Shown piece by piece: positions 1 to 8,505 of a DNA stretch of 14,469 bases. A model generated the notes under the pieces. It was not told the origin of the DNA, searched no databases, and saw only the letters and a list, made by a program, of their open reading frames with translations. The number at the start of each line of letters is the position of its first letter. The first letter of the stretch is position 1. Both the position numbers and the translations under genes were made by a program. This stretch comes from Salpingoeca rosetta (lineage: Eukaryota; Opisthokonta; Choanoflagellata; Craspedida; Salpingoecidae). The stretch is taken from positions 954,881 through 969,349 of the forward strand of contig NW_004754911.1 of assembly GCF_000188695.1 (NCBI RefSeq), in the 5' to 3' direction.

Positions 1-208
1 CGACCGACACCCCGAACAGCGACGGCGACAGCATTGCCACACCTCTCCAGCAAGCCATGAAGCGTGCGTGTGTTTGGCTGTGAAGCGCGACTCAGTTGTT
101 GCTGGCTCCTCCTTCGTTGTTTGTTTGCGGAAAATTGGCACAGGCATTCATAATGCTCGAGGGACAAGTGGAATGAGGAGGCACAAACAAAAGGGGCAAA
201 GAAAGGGC

Positions 209-210
<2 letters not shown>

Positions 211-281
<71 letters not shown>
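211..281. repeat. (CA)n microsatellite downstream of annexin stop
   Basis: A pure CA tract of about 35 units lies just past the annexin stop codon, probably in its 3' UTR or terminator region, where the transcript would read (UG)n. No AATAAA or ATTAAA is visible on the minus strand between 1 and 301, so the annexin poly(A) site may lie outside the window. Confidence 0.95.
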
Positions 282-283
<2 letters not shown>

Positions 284-301
284 GTGTGAGCTTGTGCTGG
301 G

Positions 302-1460
302 CTAATGGTCGCCAACGAGGGCAAGGAGGATCTTGCGATAGTTGCCGCCCGTGTCAGACTGTGCAAACGCACACAAACACGGATGAATATGTGAGCGAGG
401 ACGGTGTGTGTGCGCAGAATAACATTGAACCAAACATATTCCTCAATACACACACACATAAACACGCGCGCAACACGACAACAGTAGGAAGCATGCGCCT
501 GCCGTCTGTACCTTGATCCACGACTCCATGGTCTTGCCGTACTTGCGCTGGAAGGCCTGCTTGATCTCAACCATATCAACCTGTGCGCACAAAGGTGGGG
601 ACGGTGCGAGTTAGCTTCGTGCGTGCGTGTGTGCGTGTTGTTGTGGACTGTGCGTGTGTGTGTCGGTTTGCGTGTGTTCATGTGTGTGTCGGTCTGTCTG
701 TGTGTACGCGTGTTGTTGTGTGCTTTGTGTCTGTGTATGTGTGCGTGCATTTCAGTTCTGTGTGGGCACACTGATTCTTCTCACCTCGCAGCGCGAAACA
801 ACACAGCGCGTGAGGGTCCGTTCGTCCGTACCCAGGCCCTGTCAGATACCATGAAGGCACCAGCAACGGTGACCAAGGTTGGTGTGTGTGTTGTGTTGTG
901 TATGTGTGTGTGTGTGTATAAAACGCATATTCCAGCCACGCACGACACCAACAACTACGCTGTGTGACATGCCCTGACACAAACATGCTTGCACCCATTC
1001 ACACATACACCCACGCCCACACCTTCATGCTGCGGTAGATGCGCTCGGCAAAGTACTCCGGTTTGCTCAGCACACACTTGGCTGCATGGTGGTGATGGCG
1101 GCGGTTGTGGTTGTGGGGCGAAGCGGTCAACGCAAGTGCGTGTGGACCACGAAACACATGTTGACATGCAGCGTCCCAACACACACGGGGGAATCGCACG
1201 CACGCACAGGCACACACACACACACATACGCACACACACACACACATACACACACACACACATACACATGGTTCGTGCGTGCAGGTGTGTGCGGGGTCTC
1301 ACCGATAGCGACCATTCCGTTGCGAAGATCGCCGCTCATCTCGCGCTTGATTGATTTCACAATGTCGTACTTGCAAATCTGAAAACGCATTCACAAACAA
1401 ACGCACCAAAAAGCCGCACATGTGTCAGCACCAGTGTGATATACCCGAACACACACACAC

Positions 1461-1491
<31 letters not shown>

Positions 1492-2892
1492 AGATTGAAC
1501 ATGCATGCACGTGCGCGTGCTTGCAGGCACACCTTTGAGTACTCCTTGAAGGTGAGGCGAAGCTGGGGAAAGCTGCGTGCGCACAGAATGTGGTTGAACG
1601 TGGATTCATCGGTTCCCCACCGCGCCTCGCCTGCAACAATCAATGATAGTGATGAAATAACAAGAAAGTGAACACGCACGGCCTGTGTGTGTGTGTGTGC
1701 GTGCGTACGTGGGTGTGTGTGTGTGTGTGTGTGTGTCTGTCTTGACTCAAGGGAATGCAGGCAAGGGTGTCGTATTACCAGCAGAGTAGAGCTTCTTCGC
1801 ATCCTCGCGGGCCATTGCTTCGTCCACAGGCGTGCTGTTGTCATCGCAAGAGATGAAACACAGCGACATGACGCCAGCCATCAGCGTACCACAACCCATC
1901 ACACACACACACACACACCACACACACACACGCACACACACGCATGCACACACATACACACACACACACAAACGCAAGTGACAGCGATATGCACAACAAC
2001 AGATATACATGTGCACGTATACGCGGGCTGCCATCACAGGTAGGCACCTGTTTGGTGGGCGGTTTGCTTGCAGGAGAGCAACAAGCAAGCGTTTGAAATG
2101 TCCGCTCGTTTCGGAAATAATGTCCTTCTCGAGATCGCGCTGGTACTCCTGGCGGTAGGCGGACACAATCTAACACACGCGCACATGCACACGCCGTTGT
2201 TGAAAGCGGTTTGGTGGGCAGGGATGGGGGGGGGGGTGAATTGGTCCACACTCTCGCTGCGCACTACAAGGCCTCCGCGATTGCACAGATGCTCAGACAC
2301 ACACACACACACACACACAGTTATGCTGACACACTCACACACGCTCTCTTTGTTACACATGCATGTACACCCTGTATCAATACACATAAACCACCGCCAT
2401 CTAACCAAACCCCCCACCCCCCATGCAGCGTCCGGTGTTGGCACTCGCACCTCCTTGATGTCGTCACGGTCGCGCGTGACGAGAATTTCAATCAGGCAGC
2501 GCTCATCCGTTCCAAGACCTGCACCAACCAGTCGCAACACCACCAGGCAGCACAGCACGCACGCGCACGCGTTAGCACTGAATTGGAATACAACAATAGG
2601 CAGGCATCACACATGGCGAAGCACTGAGAACTAAGCACCCAAAGTAGCCACTCCCTCGCACACCACTGCATGCCGCGTGCTGCGTACAACACCACCTTGC
2701 ATGGCCTTCCTAAGCCAGTGCGCATCGCGAACGGGCGTGTCACGCATCAGCGCCATCACCGCTTCCCGGAAATCCCCGCCAATCTCGCTGTGCAGCTGTG
2801 CGTTTGTGTGTTTGTGCGTTTGTGTGTATGTGCATGTGTGTGTGTACGTCAGTACATGTGTGCACAGGTCAAACTAAAGGAGGTTGTAAACA

Positions 2893-2946
<54 letters not shown>

Positions 2947-4874
2947 AATGCGTACGACGCGACATGTGCGAGTCTCAACAAATGAAGCAAACGTCCGCAG
3001 GACACAAGAAAGACGATTTCTCTTGGGGGGGGGCGGGCGTACCATCTTCTCCAGGTCCTTGCCGTACATGGTCTTGAACTTGAGCTTGATTTCCTGTCGC
3101 TGACGCGTGCTCCGGTACGCAACCACCTGCAGTGATGTGACAACACGTCGCACATGCAGCACGACACGACAATTGGGAGGGGGCGGCGTTCGAGGGAACA
3201 GACACAGAGAACATCCACAGCACACAAAACACACACAAACACACACAACATAGCACCGCAGCTCGGCATGCACACACGCACGCACACACGCACACACACA
3301 TACACGCACACACACGCACACAAACATACACGCACACACACGCACACAACGCACGCACATACACACACACAACGCACATTAATGACGGTGCCCTTGTCGC
3401 AGCCGAGGCCTTTCATGGCCTTGCGCAGGGCGGCGGAATCCGCTTCCGGATCAAACGCAGACGAAGGGCGACACGTGCCTGTGGAGGGTTACAGACCACA
3501 CAACAACAGAACGAGTGCGCGCGCACACATGCAAACATGCCGTGACAAACAACACAGTGTGAGATCCACAAGTCAGAGGAATGCAAGACAGGTTCCCGGT
3601 TTCCTTACACGCACACACACATAACACAAACACAAACACAAACACTAACACTAACATACAAACACAAACACAAACACAAACACAAACACGCACACACACA
3701 TAACACAAACACAAACACAAACACTAACACTAACATACAAACACAAACACAAACACAAACACAAACATACACGTGCGCACGTGCACACACACGCACATGC
3801 ACGCACACACGTTAGCACGCATGTTACCGTGTGTTTGCGGCTCCTCGATGGCCAGGGTGGACATGGAGAGCGTCAAGTCGTCCTCATCATCGGTTGTCGA
3901 CAGCGTTGACTGACGCCTCCCTGGCGCCTGTGCTGATGCTGGTGGCGCAGGGGCTTGGCCAGGCGGCTTGGGCGCAGAGCCCCCGTACACGCTCCCGGTG
4001 TGCGAAGGTGGAGGTGGCGCAACGTGCTGTGGCTGATACTGTGGCTGGCCCGGTGGTGGCGGCTGCTGCTGGTATTGCTGCTGCTGCTGCTGCGGGTATG
4101 GCTGCTGTGGCTGGTGCTGCGGCTGGGGCGGAGGCGGAGCGTAGCCATGGTGAGGCTGTGGCGGCGGTGCTTGGCTGTACGGCTGAGAGTGAGCCGGTGG
4201 CGGTGGCGCGTGGCCATACGGTGCAGGCTGCTGGTGCTGCTGCTGCTGCGGAGGTGGAGGCGCTGGGTACCCAGGCTGCTGCTGGTGTTGCTGCGGATAG
4301 CCGTAAGGTTGCTGCTGCTGAGGTGGAGGAGGTGCACCGTAGGGTGGCTGGTGTTGCTGCGGCGGGGGTGGTGCACCGTACGGTGGTTGCTGCTGCTGTG
4401 GATAGCCGTAAGGCGGTTGCTGCTGTTGCTGGGGTGGTGGAGGTGCACCGTATGGCGGTTGGTGTGGGTGTTGCTGAGGCGGAGGTGGCGCGCCGTAAGG
4501 GTAACCGGGCTGCTGCTGTTGGCCTGGTGGCGGAGGTGCCGGGTGCCCTGGTTGAGGGTACCCCGGGTAGGGCGGCTGCTGTCCTGGGTAGCCTATCCAA
4601 TACACACACGCGCACGAAGAGCAGTGACAAGCACCATGCACACACACACACACACACGGACACAGGTATGAAGCGGTGTCAATTTCATTGCAAAAACACA
4701 CACACACACACAAGTGAGACGTATAGTGAACACTGTCACCAATGTAACAACCAACAGGCCCAATTGATCGACAAGCAAGCACAGAGGACAAGCAGCAGCC
4801 AAGCACCACCCAGACTTGCCACCACCACATCCCCCATCTCCCATCAGCACACCACACCCACCATGATACGACAT
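302..4874 (-). CDS. Annexin, A7/A11-type, 14 exons, complete (573 aa)
   Basis: Calcium-dependent phospholipid-binding protein, expected in cytosol and on membranes. Coding exons in transcript order: 4874-4862, 4592-3828, 3478-3378, 3126-3043, 2795-2696, 2518-2451, 2169-2048, 1834-1779, 1630-1533, 1378-1303, 1081-1023, 838-785, 580-512, 358-302 (TAG at 304-302). All introns are GT-AG, every phase matches, and the spliced length of 1722 nt is exact. The start is a 13-nt exon, ATG TCG TAT CAT G, which joined to exon 2 gives MSYHGYPGQ, like the MSYPGYPP start of animal annexins A7/A11. Residues 1-267 are low complexity. The core begins at F268 and has four repeats. Type II calcium loops (GxGTDE or WGTDE with an acidic residue about 39 later) are seen in repeat 2 (T358, E397), repeat 3 (T443, E482) and repeat 4 (T518, D557). 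Repeat 1 has GLGCDKG, with Cys286 where Thr is usual. Family assignment is near certain; the A7/A11 subtype rests on the N-terminus. Confidence 0.96.
1450..1492. repeat. (CA)n microsatellite in annexin intron 9
   Basis: CA tract with one interruption; the annexin pre-mRNA would read (UG)n. A TGCATGCA palindrome lies next to it at about 1500-1508, about 25 nt from the donor at 1532. Confidence 0.9.
1688..1736. repeat. (TG)n microsatellite in annexin intron 8
   Basis: Two TG runs on the plus strand separated by a CGTGCGTACGTGG interruption; the annexin transcript reads (CA)n here, opposite to the neighbouring introns 7 and 9. Confidence 0.85.
1899..1970. repeat. (CA)n microsatellite in annexin intron 7
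   Basis: Imperfect CA tract with CG and CATG interruptions; the sense transcript reads (UG)n. Confidence 0.85.
2895..2942. repeat. (GT)n microsatellite in annexin intron 4
   Basis: Pure GT tract of about 24 units on the plus strand; the annexin transcript reads (CA)n. The adjacent intron 3 is (TG)-rich in sense, so exon 4 (84 nt, phase 0-0) is flanked by complementary tracts. Confidence 0.95.
3241..3372. repeat. CA-rich imperfect repeat in annexin intron 3
   Basis: About 130 bp of CACACACG-type imperfect repeats filling most of the intron; the sense transcript is UG-rich. Confidence 0.85.
3607..3767. repeat. 79-bp tandem duplication in annexin intron 2
   Basis: Positions 3607-3688 match 3686-3767 exactly at an offset of 79 bp. 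Each copy has a CA run, then ACAAAC hexamers, then ACTAAC elements and more ACAAAC. On the sense strand it reads as TG and GTTTGT repeats. Perfect identity of both copies indicates a recent duplication or slippage event. Confidence 0.95.
3828..4592 (-). other. Annexin exon 2: Pro/Gln/Tyr/Gly-rich N-terminal domain
   Basis: This 765-nt exon encodes residues 5-260, nearly the whole N-terminal domain. It is built from short imperfect repeats such as [11 protein letters not shown] (about four close copies) and PYGYPQQ, with poly-Gln and PPPP runs, then an acidic Ser/Thr segment ([11 protein letters not shown]) before the core. Comparable Gly/Tyr/Pro-rich tails of animal annexins A7 and A11 bind EF-hand partners such as ALG-2 and sorcin and, in A11, drive condensate formation; that this tail does the same is inference. 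The repeats are codon-level (CAG/CAA, CCG/CCA), so length polymorphism is likely. The opposite strand is also open for long stretches because of this composition and is not taken as a gene. Confidence 0.9.
4593..4861 (-). other. Annexin intron 1, splitting a 13-nt first coding exon
   Basis: The donor is G|gtgggt at 4861 and the acceptor ttggatag at 4593. The intron joins a single G to GC, making a Gly codon. It holds several TG-rich stretches on the sense strand. Without it the reading frame runs into unrelated sequence, and no other upstream ATG gives the A7/A11-like N-terminus. Confidence 0.85.
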
Positions 4875-5098
4875 CGTTGTTGTTGGCTTCTTGGGGTTTT
4901 GTGGGGTTTTGTGGATGGTTGGAAATTTATGTATGTCACAGCCAATCGCCAACCTCCCAGGAGGCACAGCGAAGAAGAACAGGAAGGAGCGAAAGGACTT
5001 TGTGGCGGGTCACGTGCCCTGCGTGCCAGCGTCGAATAAGCCAACAACCCTCTGACATGCACTTAGTGCAGAGCCACTGTTTCCTCTTCCGCTTGTGC

Positions 5099-5104
5099 TT
5101 TATT
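5099..5104 (-). terminator. Candidate poly(A) signal AATAAA for the receptor gene
   Basis: TTTATT on the plus strand is AATAAA on the minus strand, 321 nt past the receptor stop and about 225 nt before the annexin ATG. It is the only canonical hexamer I found in this spacer. Use is inferred. Confidence 0.4.
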
Positions 5105-5303
5105 TGCTCAATCGTTTGCTCATTCGTTCGTTCAATCGCTTAGGAGCACTTACAAAGCAGGCACACATGGCACACAAGGCACAGCTAAAGAACCAATGTA
5201 AGTAAAGCAAGGCAAATTAGGATGACTATGGTGGATCCTCTCGGATCAAGAAAGCAAACTCGACCACGCAACATCACAAATCAGACCCTCACAAGCAACA
5301 CGC

Positions 5304-5308
<5 letters not shown>

Positions 5309-5387
<79 letters not shown>
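5309..5387. repeat. (CA)n microsatellite in receptor 3' flank
   Basis: Pure CA tract of nearly 40 units about 40 bp downstream of the receptor stop codon; the receptor 3' UTR would contain (UG)n. It is the longest dinucleotide run in the window. Confidence 0.95.
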
Positions 5388-5389
<2 letters not shown>

Positions 5390-5424
5390 ACACCGCTCAT
5401 GACGCCGCTCACTCAAAAGCATGG

Positions 5425-7995
5425 CTAACACTCCGCTCCTGCTTGCTCTTTCTCCCCTGCTCTTCTGCGTGAAGGCACAAGAGGCATGTCCCGCAAACTC
5501 TCGCCAAACATATATCTGGAAGGAGTCATGGCTGGAACCAGCCCAGCCATGCCATGCGTCACCCGCTCAAACACAAACGCCTCCTCATCCTCCCCATGGA
5601 CATTGTCTGTGTTGCGTTGCTCTCCCCTTTGCCATCTTCGAGCGCGCTTGGCGTCGTCGCATTGTTGCGCATCATCATCGCCATGTGTCTCTGACTCCAC
5701 AACCGATTCCTCATCGTCAGTGTTGTCGTCGCCCCCACCACGCTGGCACGTGCCAGCTGTACGGACGTCACTTCGCTGCACGCGCCACAGCTGCCGCATG
5801 CCGCTGTTACCGCTTCCGCTGCGACACTCGGCAACAGCGTTGAGGTTCATCACATCCCCCATCTCCTCCCCTTCTTCCTCACCTTCCTCCACTTCTTCCA
5901 CCCATTCTTCTTCTTCTTCCTCCTCCTCCTCCTCCTCTTCCTCGTACCGCTCTTGAATGCCATGGAGCAGCCGGCCACTCCTGCACAAACTCTCTTGCTC
6001 CTCTTTCTCTTCGTCCTCCTCAAGATGACACGCATGCCAGGCACCACGTGCTTGCACCGGCACCGGCACCGCGTTGCACTGCACTTCCAGCTCCGCCTGT
6101 GCCCCGGTATCTCGTGTCGCTCGGCCGAGTGGCCGCAGCCGCGTGTACGTTGACAAACGCGAGTGAGGGCCCACTGATGGTGGTTCGCTTGAAGAAGGGT
6201 GCGTGCTTGCCCACGCAGCGAAGGAGCAGGCAGTTGGCGACATTGCCGTGGGCGGACGATGCGAGGACGAGGAGGTGCAGCGTCGTAGTGGCCGCAGCTC
6301 AATCCGCTCGTATGTAGCTCTGCCCCCATGATGTGTGACGTGTGGAGACGAGGAGGCAGCAGATGCCACGTCAGTAGTGGTCGGCAAATGCGGTGATGAA
6401 GAATACACAGATGACTCGTCCTGAACAGCAGACAGCGGCATGTCATCGATGGAAGTGCTCAGATGGTGCTGCACCCCTGGTCGCGTCATTTCGGCCGCTT
6501 GCGTCCCTGACAGATGTGCTTGTTGCCACAAGTGCGCCGTGTGAGGAGGCTGGTGTGTTCTCGTGCCTGCAGGCATGTCTGGTGTGTCTCTGTCCTCTTC
6601 ATCGCAGGATGGAAGCAGCATATCAAGGCTCGTGGTGCTGTGGCCATGACCGTGATCGTACCCATGGCGTTGGTGAGAGCGTGCGTGACGGCTGGCATAG
6701 CCGTGCTGGAAGCGACCATCATCGCCATCACCATTAACAGTGCATGGCGATGAGGTGGAAGCCAACCCAATCGATGATGACGCGGACAGAGATGTACTTG
6801 AGAGCGACGGTACGGGGCGGAGCTTGGGCTCCCCACGGCACGGAACCAGGCACCCCAGCCGCGCCCAGCCGCACCCGTGCTGGTCAACGACAACACCATC
6901 GTCGTCGCCGCCGCCGCCATCGCCATGGCGTTGCCGGCGATGCCCTTGGTGCTGTGCCCGCTCCCGGTGTCGGCGGGCTGTGCTGGCTTGACTCGTGCCT
7001 CTTGCATGTCGTCCAGCACCAGTGCTGGTGCTGGTGCTGGTACTGATGACAGACAGGGCGGACTCTCGGCGTCTGGTGGATCCGCAACGCACGTGAGGAA
7101 TGGCCGGAGCAGGCTTGTCACGCAGCACCACCACCAGCACAACGCACGCCGCCACCACAATGACCACGCACACTGCGCCCAGGGCCACGAAGACCATGAG
7201 GTGCGATCGCGCTGCTTCTCCTCCTTGGTCGCCGCTCTGGCCATTGTCGCCGCCACCGCCGCCACCGGCACCGCCGCCATCACCACCACTGCCGCTGCCG
7301 TCACCGGCGCCATCACCTCCGCCGCCACCACGCCCACCGGCAGTGGTGGTGATCACGGACGGTGACAGGGACGTTGGCCGCCCCACAATCATGCCACCGC
7401 TTCGGGGATCAACAACGGTGAAGGCGTCGAGGCTGAGCAAGCGAGCGGCTGCGTTGTCATCCTGCAAGTCCAAAAGCGCGGCAAAGACGGGCGCTTTCAT
7501 CCACCGCACGCCAACAAAGCCGACGGCAAGCACAGGCGGTGTGCGCACGGCGGCTGCCAGCGCGGCCTCCACACGCTCACGCTCATGGTCGGAGGAGAAG
7601 TTGAGCATGGGCACAGTGACGGTGACGGTGACCAGGTGTGTCACGGGGGCGATGGAGCACAAGCGGTCGGAGGAGAAGGTGGGCGCGCGCACCTCGTAGG
7701 CTGGGGGTTTGCACGCAGTCATGTTTGCGCATTCACAGTCCGACGTTGGCGTGGGTGGCACAGCCATGTACTGCACATCCCAATCGCATGGCGTCACGTC
7801 ACTGCACGTGCGGTCTGATGTCACGGTTGGGGCGCGCTCTTCAAATTGCATTTCGCCACAGGTGGTGACCGGCTGGCAGACAGTGTCCATAGCACCAGAT
7901 GCTGCGCGCGCGCGGAAAAACGCGGGAAAGTCGCACTCGGTGATATTTGCACACTGCACATCGCTCGTGCTCGTCGGCTCCCCGGCTACGTACTC
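5425..7995 (-). other. Receptor last exon: membrane-proximal domain, TM helix and cytoplasmic tail
   Basis: A 2571-nt exon, far larger than the others (next largest 630 nt), encodes residues 724-1579. It holds the last cysteine modules, a non-cysteine domain (starting VTHLVTVTVTVPMLNFSSD, 838-933), a Gly/Asp/Ser stalk (943-983), the helix VFVALGAVCVVIVVAACVVL (in 989-1014) followed by R-D-K, and the tail. The tail is Ser/His/Arg/Asp-rich and predicted disordered. It has related tyrosine motifs at Y1285 (TYERIELRPL) and Y1340 (TYTRLRPLGR), a further VYSSS site at Y1254, and a run of 13 Glu near 1408-1420 within a longer acidic block to about 1435. Confidence 0.8.
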
Positions 7996-8455
7996 CTGCA
8001 GACATCAAACAGTGGTATTGGGAGTATGTCAGTGGGGTGGCAACCGTGTGCATGTGTGTCTGTGAGGGGCGTGTGCACATGCAAATGCAACTGCGTGTCT
8101 GTGCATGCCACCAAACATGCATCCATTTGTGTGCGTTTCATCGAGGATACCAACACAGAACACATCAACAGCCGTGAATCTGTCGAGACATCGGCAGCGC
8201 GCAAGCATGGGTCCACGTCCCGGACACGTACAGATGCTGTGCACTGAGAGTAAGGCGCGCAGACGATGTTTGATGTTGTGGTGGCTGGTGCCACCTGGTA
8301 CGATGTGGCGGGGCAGTGCTGAACCGGTACGCACGTGCGGTCTGTTGTCGGGGTGGCCTCCACCAGCACATACGTGTCTCCAAGTGTTGGTGCACATGAT
8401 CGTGTGTGCAGATGGTGAGATAGTGTGTGTGTGCAGATGGTGAGATAGTGTGTGT

Positions 8456-8505
<50 letters not shown>

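Larger units (their letters stand above)
302..3478 (-). other. Annexin core: four annexin repeats (exons 3-14)
   Basis: Residues 260-573. Repeat 1 (exons 3-5) contains [29 protein letters not shown] and MYGKDLEKM. Repeat 2 (exons 5-7) contains [13 protein letters not shown] and [11 protein letters not shown]. Repeat 3 (exons 8-10) contains [19 protein letters not shown] and IKREMSGDL. Repeat 4 (exons 11-14) contains [28 protein letters not shown] and [13 protein letters not shown]. The core is about 306 residues, normal for the family. Exon borders rarely coincide with repeat borders. Exons 4, 12 and 13 are phase 0-0, so each could be skipped in frame, although skipping any of them would damage an annexin repeat. 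Confidence 0.95.
4875..5424 (-). promoter_or_regulatory. Spacer between receptor stop and annexin start (annexin promoter)
   Basis: 550 bp separate the receptor stop from the annexin ATG; both genes run leftward. It holds the (CA)n tract at 5309-5387, a candidate poly(A) hexamer at 5099-5104, and an AT-rich TATA-like element on the minus strand (cataaattt, within 4920-4935) about 50 bp upstream of the annexin ATG. The sequence just before the ATG is A/C-rich (ccaacaacaacgATG), typical of a short 5' leader. No further gene is seen. Confidence 0.5.

Noticed and set aside
148..771. His/Thr-rich or Cys/Val-rich open frames across TG/CA tracts
   Set aside because: Dinucleotide repeats have no stop codons and translate as Thr-His or Cys-Val; these cover introns and the 3' flank of the annexin.
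3831..5039. 402-aa open frame on the plus strand opposite annexin exon 2
   Set aside because: It is the complement of the Pro/Gln-rich exon: CAG, CCA and GGC codons read as Leu/Trp/Ala/Val low complexity. No domain is seen, it crosses annexin introns, and the minus-strand annexin is certain.
5990..6375. ITAM in the receptor tail
   Set aside because: The two YxxI/L motifs are about 55 residues apart, far beyond the 6-12 spacing of an ITAM.
5486..7699. Several plus-strand and alternative minus-strand open frames opposite the receptor last exon
   Set aside because: They are compositional shadows of a GC-rich exon encoding Gly, Glu and Ser repeats. None shows a recognisable motif.
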